Shown: positions 36,658 through 44,753 of the stretch, one piece after another | Layout: the number at the start of each line of letters is the position of its first letter | Numbering within the stretch: position 1 is the first letter of the stretch | NCBI RefSeq assembly: GCF_003688935.1 | Contig: NZ_REGE01000006.1 | Coordinates: 62,001 to 126,000 of the forward strand | From: Corynebacterium macginleyi | Lineage (GTDB): Bacteria; Actinomycetota; Actinomycetes; Mycobacteriales; Mycobacteriaceae | Reading direction: 5' to 3' | DNA: 64,000 nt | The notes under the pieces: generated by a model | What the model was told of the DNA's origin: nothing | What the model saw: the letters and a program-made list of their open reading frames with translations, nothing else | Databases searched by the model: none | Position numbers and translations under genes: made by a program

Positions 36658-37812
36658 ATGGTTAGACGCAGCCCCACCCGGAAGACCCTGGCCTCCCTAG
36701 CCGCGGAGTTGGGCGTTTCGCGCACAACCGTATCTAATGCCTATAGCCGCCCTGACCAACTATCCCCGGCAACACGCGAGCGCATTTTGGAGGCCGCCAA
36801 GGCGCGCGGATACCCAGGACCCGATCCTACGGCGCGCAACCTGCGCACCCGTCGCGTTGGGTCGGTGGGCGTACTGCTGACCGAGCACCTGTCCTACGCC
36901 TTCGAAGACATGGCATCGGTGGATTTCTTAGCGGGTATGGCGGAGGCATCGGCAGGCGCGCAGACTACTTTGACCCTCATCCCCGCCGGTCCGGAAGGTG
37001 AGGCGGAGGCGACGAGCCTGGTGGGTTCGGCCGCAGTCGACGGCTTTGTGGTCTATTCGGTCGCCGCGGGTGATGCCTACCTCGCGGCCGCGTGCGGCCG
37101 GGGCCTGCCGCTGGTGGTCTGTGATCAGCCCACGGACGCAGGGTTACCGTTCGTGGGCATTGATGATCGCGCGGCGATTGCCCCAGCGGCGCGTGCACTT
37201 ATCGATGCCGGACACCGCCACATCGGCATTCTCGCCATCCGCCTGCGCCTGCTGCGCCACGATGGTCCGATTTCTTGGCAGGAAGTCCACGATGCGGAGA
37301 TGCACGTACAGCGCTCACGGGTGATGGGCGCGCTCGATGTTTTCACTGCGGCGGGCATCGCTGCCGAGTCCGTGCCTGTGGTCACACAGCACATTAACGA
37401 TGCCCACACTACCCGCGCCGCCGCCGAGCTCCTGCTTCACACACATCCGGAACTTACGGCCGTGCTGTGCACGACCGATTCCATGGCGCTCGGCGTAGTG
37501 GCTTATGCCCGCGATCGTGGGCTGAGCGTGCCAGAAGATCTATCCGTGACCGGTTTTGACGGCATCGATGCGGCGCAGCGCCTCGACCTAGCCACTGTCA
37601 TCCAGCCCAATAAGGCCAAGGGTGCCGCGGCCGGCCACATGCTGGAAAAACTCATCGTGAGCGCGACAAGTGATGCCCCGGGTGCGCCCCGCGCGAAGGC
37701 AGGCGGGCAATCCCAGGGCGCTGATCAGGCGGAGGTGGTGCCGCGGCGGGTATTGCAGACGCGGTTCGCGCCGGGCAGTTCGATTACTGCACCGCGGCCG
37801 CGCGGGCGGTAG
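36658..37812 (+). CDS. ipsA: LacI-family regulator, IpsA-like
   Basis: 384 residues: N-terminal helix-turn-helix (TLASLAAELGVSRTTVSNAY, about 10-29) and hinge, then a periplasmic-binding-protein-type ligand domain. By position next to zinc transporter and ots genes it corresponds to cg2910 of C. glutamicum, named IpsA, an inositol-responsive regulator activating inositol-phosphate synthase and needed for inositol-derived lipids. ATG 36658 has TAAGGT 7 bases upstream (leaderless). Its 3' end overlaps the convergent otsB by 29 bp. The effector cannot be read from the sequence. Confidence 0.75.
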   Translation: MVRRSPTRKTLASLAAELGVSRTTVSNAYSRPDQLSPATRERILEAAKARGYPGPDPTARNLRTRRVGSVGVLLTEHLSYAFEDMASVDFLAGMAEASAGAQTTLTLIPAGPEGEAEATSLVGSAAVDGFVVYSVAAGDAYLAAACGRGLPLVVCDQPTDAGLPFVGIDDRAAIAPAARALIDAGHRHIGILAIRLRLLRHDGPISWQEVHDAEMHVQRSRVMGALDVFTAAGIAAESVPVVTQHINDAHTTRAAAELLLHTHPELTAVLCTTDSMALGVVAYARDRGLSVPEDLSVTGFDGIDAAQRLDLATVIQPNKAKGAAAGHMLEKLIVSATSDAPGAPRAKAGGQSQGADQAEVVPRRVLQTRFAPGSSITAPRPRGR

Positions 37813-38548
37813 CGAGCTCAGTGAGAAAATGGGCGACGGCATCGACATCGGCAAGCTTTACTGTGGCAAGGGAATCACCCTCGCCAACCTTGATACCCAC
37901 ATCCGGCGGCTGATGGAGGGCGCGGAAGCCATCCTCATCGGTGACGTCATCACCTAGAAAAACCATGGCGGTGGCACCGGTGCGTTCACGGAGGGTCTCT
38001 AGCCACGTACCCTTGGTGGCGGTGGTGACAGAAAACTCGATGATGGACTTGCCTACGGTGCGTGGGAAACCGGCAGTATCGAGGGCCAGGCCCGCCTGAT
38101 AAGCAGCCGCGGCCTGCTCTGGATTGCTCAACTCGAGCGAGCGCAGGTGCAGCACGCGTTGGAAAGGCTTAACCTCGAGCTCCGCGCCGGGGAAGCGATC
38201 TATGATGCTGCGGATTTCTTCCTCCTTGCGCGTGAGGTGCTCGCGCACGGCGGAGGTGAGCTCGGTGTGCTGCCAGGAGGACTCGGCGCCGTGGGATCCA
38301 CCGAAGAGGACGGGGTGGCGCAGGGGGCAGACGCGCTGGAGGCCTTCCAGGTGGCGTCCGGAGAGCACCGCGGCCGTAGTGTGCGGCAGGTGGGCCAATT
38401 GGTTGAGTGCGCGGGCGGCGGCGGCATTGATTTCCGCGTCATAAATAGCGGTAGCGAATGGCGACAGCGTGCCATCAAAATCGGAGACCACGGCCAGCTC
38501 TTTAGTCGCGGCCAAGGCCTTAATGGTGGAAGAAAGCATCATGCCCAT
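37784..38548 (-). CDS. otsB: Trehalose-6-phosphate phosphatase
   Basis: Haloacid-dehalogenase phosphatase removing phosphate from trehalose-6-phosphate. 254 residues with motif I VVSDFDGTLSPF, LSGR, GGSHGAES, and motif IV VFLGDDVTDEDGFRAL. Three nearby ATGs (38548, 38542, 38539) leave the start uncertain and no clear Shine-Dalgarno is visible, consistent with coupling to the lipoprotein gene 5 bp upstream. Trehalose is needed for osmoprotection and mycolate transfer. Confidence 0.94.
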   Translation of the reverse strand: MGMMLSSTIKALAATKELAVVSDFDGTLSPFATAIYDAEINAAAARALNQLAHLPHTTAAVLSGRHLEGLQRVCPLRHPVLFGGSHGAESSWQHTELTSAVREHLTRKEEEIRSIIDRFPGAELEVKPFQRVLHLRSLELSNPEQAAAAYQAGLALDTAGFPRTVGKSIIEFSVTTATKGTWLETLRERTGATAMVFLGDDVTDEDGFRALHQPPDVGIKVGEGDSLATVKLADVDAVAHFLTELATARAAAVQ

Positions 38549-38553
38549 CCATG

Positions 38554-39120
38554 CTACGCGCGGGAGACCAACTTAATGGAGGGCGAATCTACCTCATCGG
38601 TATCGAGCTCCAAGATGAGCTGGTTATTGCTATTGATGGTGTAGATGAAATCATTATCTGAGGTAAAGAGGTTGCGCAGGAGGTTATCAGCCCACACGGA
38701 ACCGCCCTCGCAGTTCTCATAAGTGTCGTCGTATTTCACTTCGTCGAAGTGGAGTTTGTTGCCATCGCGGATATTTTCGCGCTCGTTATTCGCCGTGTAG
38801 GTCAGTCGGGCCGCCAGGCGCGTGCAACCGGTGGTTCCCACCATGGTGGATTCGCCGAAGCTAAATTCTGGTGCGTTGGGGATCGATTCCGGGATGGTAG
38901 ACGCCGCGTCCGGCGCGATATTGATGGAGACGACCTGCCACTGCTTGTCCACAATCCGGTCATCGCCTGCAGGCTGCGGGCCTTCATCCTGAGAGCCGCA
39001 GGCAGCAAGCAGCGTGACGGCGCCGAGTGTGGCTAGGGCGGCGGCCATGCGGGACAGGCCCGTGCCAGTGTCACCGGTGGCCGTAGCGGCGGCGCCTACG
39101 CGGGGGTAGGAAGGAAGCAT
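38554..39120 (-). CDS. META-domain-like lipoprotein between otsA and otsB
   Basis: 188 residues from ATG 39120, which overlaps the otsA stop by one base (TAATG). The N-terminal region leads to a hydrophobic segment and lipobox VTLLAACGSQ, so the product is probably exported and lipidated. The mature part (DKQWQVVSINIAPDAAS, SFGESTMVGTTGCTRLAA, then LHFDEVKYDDTYENC) resembles META/HslJ domains; two cysteines could form a disulfide. The same slot holds a hypothetical gene in C. glutamicum. Function unknown; a surface role linked to trehalose metabolism is only suggested by the operon. Confidence 0.75.
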   Translation of the reverse strand: MLPSYPRVGAAATATGDTGTGLSRMAAALATLGAVTLLAACGSQDEGPQPAGDDRIVDKQWQVVSINIAPDAASTIPESIPNAPEFSFGESTMVGTTGCTRLAARLTYTANNERENIRDGNKLHFDEVKYDDTYENCEGGSVWADNLLRNLFTSDNDFIYTINSNNQLILELDTDEVDSPSIKLVSRA

Positions 39121-40595
39121 TAGGAGTTCTTCTCGTGTGGGGTGGTGGCTTGCGAAGCGGGGGTGGCATCGGTCCGGGCGGCGCGCAGGCAGCCCAGGAA
39201 AGACTGCGACCACAGCCGTACATCGTGGCTAATGACCTGATCGTGCATGCTGAGCATGCGCTGGGTCATGGTGGAGGGGGAATCTGAAAGCGCACGCACG
39301 GCGTTGAGCAGGGCGCGTTTGACGGACTCGATGTCGAAGGGGTTGCACAGGTAGGCCTCATCTAGCTCTGCAGCCGCGCCGGCAAATTCTGAGAGCACCA
39401 GGGCGCCGGAACCGTCATCGTGGCAGGCTACAAACTCTTTGGCCACGAGGTTCATGCCATCCTTAAAGGGGGTGACCAGCATGATATCGGCCATGCGGTA
39501 GTAGCAGCGCAGTACGTCTTTAGGCACGCCGCGGTGTTGGTAGTGCACCACGGGGTGGCCCATGCGGGAAAAGCGCCCGTTGATGCGGCCGACGGCCTCC
39601 TCCACCTGGGAGCGGGTCGCTTTGTAGTGATCGAGGCGCTCGCGTGAGGGCGTGGCCAGCTGCACCAAGGTGACCTCCTCCGGATCTAGCGCGCCGGTTT
39701 CCAGGAGCTCTTCGAAAGCAGTGAGGCGTTGCAGGATGCCCTTGGTGTAATCGAGGCGATCCACCCCCAAGATGATGCGCCTGGGGCTGCCCAAATCCTG
39801 GCGCAATTGGGCCACGCGGCGTTCATCCGCGGCGCTAAACTCGCCGAAATCCTGCGCGGCAATGGAAATGGGAAACGCGCCCACGCTCACCGTGCGGCCC
39901 CCAGGGAGGTGGATATGGGCAGTGATATCGCGGGTAGTGGCCTCGCCGCGCACCTCGAGTCCCTGGCGGCGGGCCAATTCCAAGAAATTGCGAGCGTTGG
40001 CTTCCAAATGGAAGCCGATCAGATCGGCACCCACGATGCCGCGCACCGTTTCCTCCCGCCAGGGCAACTGCCAGAAGAGATCGGGGGAGGGAAACGGGAT
40101 GTGTAGGAAGAACCCGATGGTGAGATCGGGGCGCATTTGCCGCAGGATACCTGGCAGTAATTGCAACTGATAGTCCTGCACCCAGACCGTCGCTCCTTCT
40201 GCGGCCACGTGGGCTACCTCGTCCGCGAAGCGTAGGTTGACCTCGCGGTAAGCATCCCACCAGTCGCGGTCATAGGTCGGGGTGACGATAAGATCGTGGT
40301 AAAGCGGCCACAGCGTGGCATTAGAAAAGCCCTCGTAAAAGGCCTCAAAATCAGCCGCAGAAAGCCTGACTGGGTGCAATAATACCCCGGCATCGGTGTG
40401 GAAAGGCTCGGGCGCGGCATCGGCGACGCCAGGCCAGCCTACCCAGCAACCCTGATGCGCTTCGAGCACCGGTGAAAGCGCGGTGACCAAACCGCCTGGC
40501 GAGGGCGTCCACGTCTGACTGCCATCGGCCGCGGTAGTTAAATCTACCGGCAGGCGGTTTGCTACTACTACGAAGTCATTGCCGCGCTCGTTCAT
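39120..40595 (-). CDS. otsA: Trehalose-6-phosphate synthase
   Basis: GT20 glycosyltransferase using UDP-glucose (or GDP-glucose) and glucose-6-phosphate. 491 residues with [10 protein letters not shown] and [13 protein letters not shown] at the N-terminus, [44 protein letters not shown], and [16 protein letters not shown]. It lies 14 bp after the lysine-rich protein gene and overlaps the lipoprotein gene, so all four genes probably form one transcript. Confidence 0.96.
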   Translation of the reverse strand: MNERGNDFVVVANRLPVDLTTAADGSQTWTPSPGGLVTALSPVLEAHQGCWVGWPGVADAAPEPFHTDAGVLLHPVRLSAADFEAFYEGFSNATLWPLYHDLIVTPTYDRDWWDAYREVNLRFADEVAHVAAEGATVWVQDYQLQLLPGILRQMRPDLTIGFFLHIPFPSPDLFWQLPWREETVRGIVGADLIGFHLEANARNFLELARRQGLEVRGEATTRDITAHIHLPGGRTVSVGAFPISIAAQDFGEFSAADERRVAQLRQDLGSPRRIILGVDRLDYTKGILQRLTAFEELLETGALDPEEVTLVQLATPSRERLDHYKATRSQVEEAVGRINGRFSRMGHPVVHYQHRGVPKDVLRCYYRMADIMLVTPFKDGMNLVAKEFVACHDDGSGALVLSEFAGAAAELDEAYLCNPFDIESVKRALLNAVRALSDSPSTMTQRMLSMHDQVISHDVRLWSQSFLGCLRAARTDATPASQATTPHEKNS

Positions 40596-40609
40596 AGTCT
40601 TAGACTAGC

Positions 40610-40978
40610 TTAAGACTTCTTGGTCGACTTCTTAGTTGCTTTTTTCGTCGACTTCTTGGTGGACTTCTTCGCCGCCTTGGTAGTCTTCTTCGTCGACTTC
40701 TTGGTGGACTTCTTTGTCGCCTTAGACGTGGATTTTTTGGTGGTCTTCTTCGTGGACTTTTTCGTGGACTTCTTGGGCGCGGCATCGGCTTGTTCTGCTA
40801 CAACCTTCTTGTGTACCAGGCCCTTGGGCTCGACACCCAGCATAGACATCAAGGTCACACCGTCCAAGAAATCCTGGGAGTAGGTGGCCACTACGCGGCG
40901 GGCGGCGCGGGCGGTTTCCTCTGCCAAGGCAATATCTTGTTCTGCCTGTGGGTGCGTGTCTTGGACCTTGGGTGGCAC
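40610..40978 (-). CDS. Histone H1-like Lys/Ser/Thr-repeat protein
   Basis: 122 residues. The N-terminal 65 residues are a small acidic/helical domain (ALAEETARAARRVVATYSQDF). The remaining 55 residues are almost wholly repeats of KKSTKK/KKTTKK/KKAT, like the tails of bacterial histone-H1-like proteins and of mycobacterial HupB. Such tails bind nucleic acid through charge. It is immediately upstream of otsA on the same strand. Frame choice is certain because the repeat translates sensibly only here. Role (chromatin, stress, phase-like slippage) is inferred. Confidence 0.82.
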   Translation of the reverse strand: MPPKVQDTHPQAEQDIALAEETARAARRVVATYSQDFLDGVTLMSMLGVEPKGLVHKKVVAEQADAAPKKSTKKSTKKTTKKSTSKATKKSTKKSTKKTTKAAKKSTKKSTKKATKKSTKKS

Positions 40979-41040
40979 GGCAAGTCCTCCTGAATGTTGG
41001 GAAAGCTATCAGCCTAAATATTGTACGCTACCGGCGGCGT

Positions 41041-42771
41041 TTAGGACTCCTCGGGTTCCTTGCCATCGGCCTTGGTGGGATCAAATTCCTCGCCCGCGGG
41101 CGATTTGTGCCCGGGTATCGTATAGGTCGTGTGCTCGCTACCCTGCGGCTGGGCCGGCCACTGCGAGCCCGCAGGCCACAAATCCTCCGCGGGAGTGGTC
41201 CCTGGTGCGTGTTGTTGTGCCTGCGCGTGCTGCGGTGGCTTTGGGCCCAGCGTGGGCGGCAATTCAGGGCGGTTGAGGCGCGGGGCGAAGGGGGACATAG
41301 GCACGCGTGGGATGCGTGGGGCCTTGCGTGCCAGGTTCGTTGCCTTGTGGAAGGAGAACCGGCCGATGCGCTTGAAGGTGGAGTACGGCCGGAAGTATTT
41401 CGGGCGGCGCAGGCGGCGTGCGACGCGCTCGCCAAAGACCACGCCGGCTGCCAGTGCGCCGGAGATGGCTAGCGCGGTGGCCAGGTTGGTAAAGCCGATA
41501 ATCATCTGCTCATTGATGGAGGCGTACATGCCGCGGTACAGCATGAGGCCCGGCAGCATGGGCGTATAGCCCACAATCATCGTAATCAGTGGCGGGATGC
41601 CCCACCGGCGCGACATCAAACCGCCGGCTAGGCCTACCACAATGGCAGACAGACCAGAGGCAATAACCGGGCCGACGCCAAAGGGCACGACCACGAAGTA
41701 GTAGACAATCATACCGGCGGCCGCGGTGAGCCCCGAGAGCGTAATTTCTATCCAATGAGCCCCACATGCCAGCGCGAATGCGGCCGAACCCGTACCGCCG
41801 AGTACTACTAAGAGGGGAATTTTGTGATAAACCGGCGGCGCCAAGGTACCCAGTGGGGGCAGATCGAAGCCCATGGCGGAGGCCAGCTGAATACCCACAC
41901 CCACACCGGCGATAATCGCGCCCGTTGATAACAGCGCAGAGAAAAAACGCGCGGAAGAGGTCACGGGGGCGCGAGTGATGCCATCGACAAGCGATTGCAC
42001 CAGTGTCAGCCCCGCCACTAGCACGATAATTCCGGACGCCACAATCTGCGCAGGCGACATACTAATGCCAAAGGCGGCGGCAACGTTATACAAAATCGCG
42101 GCCGGGAAGACAGCTAAAAAGCCTCCGATGACGTTTTGATAAAAGGGCGGCAGGCGGTAATTGGCCAACCAGTCATTCAGCCCCATAATCAGCGCAGAGA
42201 CCACGAAGGCTAAGAGACCGACGAGGAGATCGCCGCCGAGCATCAAAGAAATCAGGCCACCCATGCCGCCCCAGCCAAGCATTACCGTGGACGGTTTATA
42301 CGGCGCTGGCATGCGGTCGATCTCGTCCAGGCGCTTTTCCGCCATGGCGGGCGGCACCCTACCGGAATGGATATCGCGGATGAGCCGGTCTACCTCCGAA
42401 AGTTTAGAAAAGTTCACGCCCACATCCGGGACCACGCGAAAGACGTGGAGGTTTTGGCGCTTATCGCCCGTGCCGATCGCGGTGTGAATGGTGATGGTAT
42501 TCATCAAGATATCCACGTGGCAGTAGTGCAGACCATAAGACGACGCTGCGAGGTGGACCTGTGCGCGGGCATCAGAGTTGGCGGATCCGGCACTAACGAG
42601 CAGTTCGCCGATGCGCGCGGCAATTTCCATCACGCCTGTGACTTGGGCGGCATCGGTCAGATCGACCGGAGCGAGTGGCGATGGTGGGGGTGCGGCTTTA
42701 GCCGCGTCAATGATGGCGACTTGGCCTGCAGCGACGCGCAAGCGCTCCCGCATGGCGGACAGTAGTGACAC
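41041..42771 (-). CDS. thrE: Threonine/serine exporter ThrE
   Basis: Proton-coupled exporter. 576 residues from GTG 42771; ATG 42753 is an alternative. The N-terminus DAAKAAPPPSPLAPVDLTD matches C. glutamicum ThrE closely as I recall it. An N-terminal cytosolic DUF1212-type domain (about 30-180) precedes about ten membrane helices, ending GERVARRLRRPKYFRPYSTF. The tail of about 100 residues is Pro/Gln/His-rich and longer than in C. glutamicum (489 residues in total). Confidence 0.93.
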   Translation of the reverse strand: MSLLSAMRERLRVAAGQVAIIDAAKAAPPPSPLAPVDLTDAAQVTGVMEIAARIGELLVSAGSANSDARAQVHLAASSYGLHYCHVDILMNTITIHTAIGTGDKRQNLHVFRVVPDVGVNFSKLSEVDRLIRDIHSGRVPPAMAEKRLDEIDRMPAPYKPSTVMLGWGGMGGLISLMLGGDLLVGLLAFVVSALIMGLNDWLANYRLPPFYQNVIGGFLAVFPAAILYNVAAAFGISMSPAQIVASGIIVLVAGLTLVQSLVDGITRAPVTSSARFFSALLSTGAIIAGVGVGIQLASAMGFDLPPLGTLAPPVYHKIPLLVVLGGTGSAAFALACGAHWIEITLSGLTAAAGMIVYYFVVVPFGVGPVIASGLSAIVVGLAGGLMSRRWGIPPLITMIVGYTPMLPGLMLYRGMYASINEQMIIGFTNLATALAISGALAAGVVFGERVARRLRRPKYFRPYSTFKRIGRFSFHKATNLARKAPRIPRVPMSPFAPRLNRPELPPTLGPKPPQHAQAQQHAPGTTPAEDLWPAGSQWPAQPQGSEHTTYTIPGHKSPAGEEFDPTKADGKEPEES

Positions 42772-42924
42772 GAAAATAACCCTCGAAAAAGCGGTGGGAC
42801 ACTAGTTAAAATTTCTGCCTGAACTTTAACCCGTGCGGGGCGCAAATGCATACAAAGGGGGACCGGCTTTCCACTTGGGCGTGGTCCTCGGGTAGTATGC
42901 AACGAGCGGAAGAAATTCCGCGGT

Positions 42925-42997
42925 GCTGGAGTGGCGCAATTGGTAGCGCAACGCACTTGTAATGCGTAGGTTGCGAGTTCAAGTCTCGTCTCCAGCT
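42925..42997 (+). tRNA. tRNA-Thr (anticodon TGT)
   Basis: 73 nt. Acceptor GCTGGAG pairs with CTCCAGC; anticodon stem ACGCA/TGCGT encloses loop CTTGTAA with anticodon TGT at 42958-42960; the T arm shows GTTCAAGTC. The discriminator is T and CCA is not encoded. Confidence 0.96.
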
Positions 42998-43006
42998 CAA
43001 AAAGTA

Positions 43007-43045
43007 GCCCCCTTGCTGCACACACAGTTAGGGGGCGAAAGTTTT
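43007..43045. terminator. Bidirectional terminator after tRNA-Thr
   Basis: GCCCCC (43007-43012) pairs with GGGGGC (43031-43036). On the plus strand it is followed by GAAAGTTTTATT; on the minus strand by TACTTTTTGA. It serves the tRNA and probably the convergent MFS gene. Confidence 0.75.
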
Positions 43046-43066
43046 ATTAGTGAGCCGGGTGGTTAT

Positions 43067-44593
43067 TTACTCGCTACTTTGCGCAGGCAACGTTCCGGAC
43101 TTTGGGTTATTGCGGAAGCACCAGGCGGTAAGCACCGCGAAGATGAAGGCGATGCAGGCAAGCCCGCCGACGGTGAGGAAATATGCACAGTCATAGGCTG
43201 CGGCAGCAGTCTCGTGCGTAGAGGGCGATAGGAGTGCTTCGGTGCCGTGTGGGGCGAGGGCATCAGGAAGCGTGTGCGTCATTAGTAGCGGCACGAGGGA
43301 ACCGGTGATGGCGATGGAAAGCAGCGTGCCGAATTCGTAAGAGACCGCTTCTACGCCAGAGGCCATACCCGCCCGGTGGGAGGGGGCGGCATTGATGATG
43401 GCGGTAGAAGAAACGGACATCGACGAGCCGGCACCCACGCCCGTGAGAATGAGACCGGTAATAAACACCGCGAGGTTATCGGCGCGGTCAGCCCACATGA
43501 TGCTCAGCATGCCAATGTCCATGCTGAGAAAACCGCCGCTGATGAGTGGTAAAAAGCCCACGCGGTGCAAGACGGTGCCGCCGACAATGGCAGTAGGGAT
43601 GGCCGCAACCGCCATGGCGGAGATGAAAAGGCCGGCGTTAAGGGGTGAGAGGGCATCGACAAGCTGCAGCTTTTGGGTGGTTAGAAGCTCAAGGCCGGTG
43701 ATGGCAAACATGGCACCACCGGCGGTGAGCACGCCGCCGCTAAAAGTGGGGGAGGAGAAGATGTCACAGGTTAACAGCGGATCATCAAGCCGTCTTTGCC
43801 GGTAGCCAAAGGCTGCGGCGCTGAGCAAGCAAGTGACAATGGAACCGACCAGCACCGCGGCATTGGTATGGGAAGCCGCCGCCGTTTTGATGGCCAGGAC
43901 CAGGCTGGACAGGGTAATAAGCGCAGAGAACGAGGACAGGAAATCCCAGTGCTTATGCGGGTTCGCCTGGTTGGGCGGGCCGAGTACGAAGGTAAGGATT
44001 ATGGTGAGGGCCACGATGGGCACGTTGATTAAAAAGACCGAGCCCCACCAAAAATGCTCTAGGAGGAATCCCCCCACGGTGGGCCCGGCGGCAGCGCCCA
44101 CGACGGCGACGGAACTCCAGATGCCAATGGCCTTATTGCGCTCTACTTCATTGGGGAAGGTCAACCGGATAAGCGCCAGGGTGGAAGGCAACATGATGGC
44201 AGCGCCGAAGCCCAATAAGGCGCGGCCAGAGATGAGAAACCAGGCGTTGGGTGAATAAGCCGCCAGCAGGGAGGCGGTGCCAAAAGTGGCGAGGCCAGTT
44301 AAGAACATCAGGCGGTGGCCAATGCGATCTCCCAATGTGCCGGTGCCGAGGAGCAGACCCGATAAAACCAGCGTATAGGCATTGATGATCCACAATTGTT
44401 GCATGTCAGTGGCATGCAACTGCTGCGTAAGCTGCGGCAGCGCCGTATAAAGTATGGAATTATCCAAGCCCACCAGTAGCAGGCCCAGGGACACCACGGC
44501 AAAGAAAGACCATCGCTGCGCGGGGGTGGAGGCGAAGGCGGCAGCCGCGTGGTGCGGGGACTGTGTGGCTGTATCAGCTGACTCGTTCCTCAT
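43067..44593 (-). CDS. MFS transporter, DHA2 (QacA-like) type
   Basis: 508 residues, about 14 hydrophobic helices. Visible motifs: VGLDNSILYTALPQLTQQL in helix 1, GTLGDRIGHRLMFLTG (motif A), and IWSSVAVVGAAAGPTVGGFLLE (motif C). Likely an inner-membrane drug or metabolite exporter. Substrate not predictable. It is divergent from pqo; in C. glutamicum a transporter gene also neighbours pqo. Confidence 0.88.
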   Translation of the reverse strand: MRNESADTATQSPHHAAAAFASTPAQRWSFFAVVSLGLLLVGLDNSILYTALPQLTQQLHATDMQQLWIINAYTLVLSGLLLGTGTLGDRIGHRLMFLTGLATFGTASLLAAYSPNAWFLISGRALLGFGAAIMLPSTLALIRLTFPNEVERNKAIGIWSSVAVVGAAAGPTVGGFLLEHFWWGSVFLINVPIVALTIILTFVLGPPNQANPHKHWDFLSSFSALITLSSLVLAIKTAAASHTNAAVLVGSIVTCLLSAAAFGYRQRRLDDPLLTCDIFSSPTFSGGVLTAGGAMFAITGLELLTTQKLQLVDALSPLNAGLFISAMAVAAIPTAIVGGTVLHRVGFLPLISGGFLSMDIGMLSIMWADRADNLAVFITGLILTGVGAGSSMSVSSTAIINAAPSHRAGMASGVEAVSYEFGTLLSIAITGSLVPLLMTHTLPDALAPHGTEALLSPSTHETAAAAYDCAYFLTVGGLACIAFIFAVLTAWCFRNNPKSGTLPAQSSE

Positions 44594-44646
44594 CGCTAGA
44601 AACCATAGCGAATATGGCTGCGATGATTCAGGTTAGTATTGCCTTG

Positions 44647-44671
44647 CTCACAGATAAGCGAGTGGTGTGAG
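44647..44671. promoter_or_regulatory. Inverted repeat upstream of pqo
   Basis: CTCACA (44647-44652) and TGTGAG (44666-44671) are perfect inverted half-sites 13 bp apart, about 80-105 bp upstream of pqo and between divergent promoters. Half-sites resemble CRP-type (GlxR) TGTGA but face the opposite way and with atypical spacing, so the binding protein is unknown. Confidence 0.35.
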
Positions 44672-44753
44672 TATTTAGGAATTGCTGGACTTTCCTGCAC
44701 GTTGAGTTGCACAGTGGTACTAGAACAGTTAGAGACTTAAGGACGATGTTCAA

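Noticed and set aside
40620..40785. Repeated CTTCTTGGTCGACTT-type DNA as a repeat array
   Set aside because: It is the coding sequence of the Lys-Ser-Thr tail; the degenerate codons show protein-level selection.
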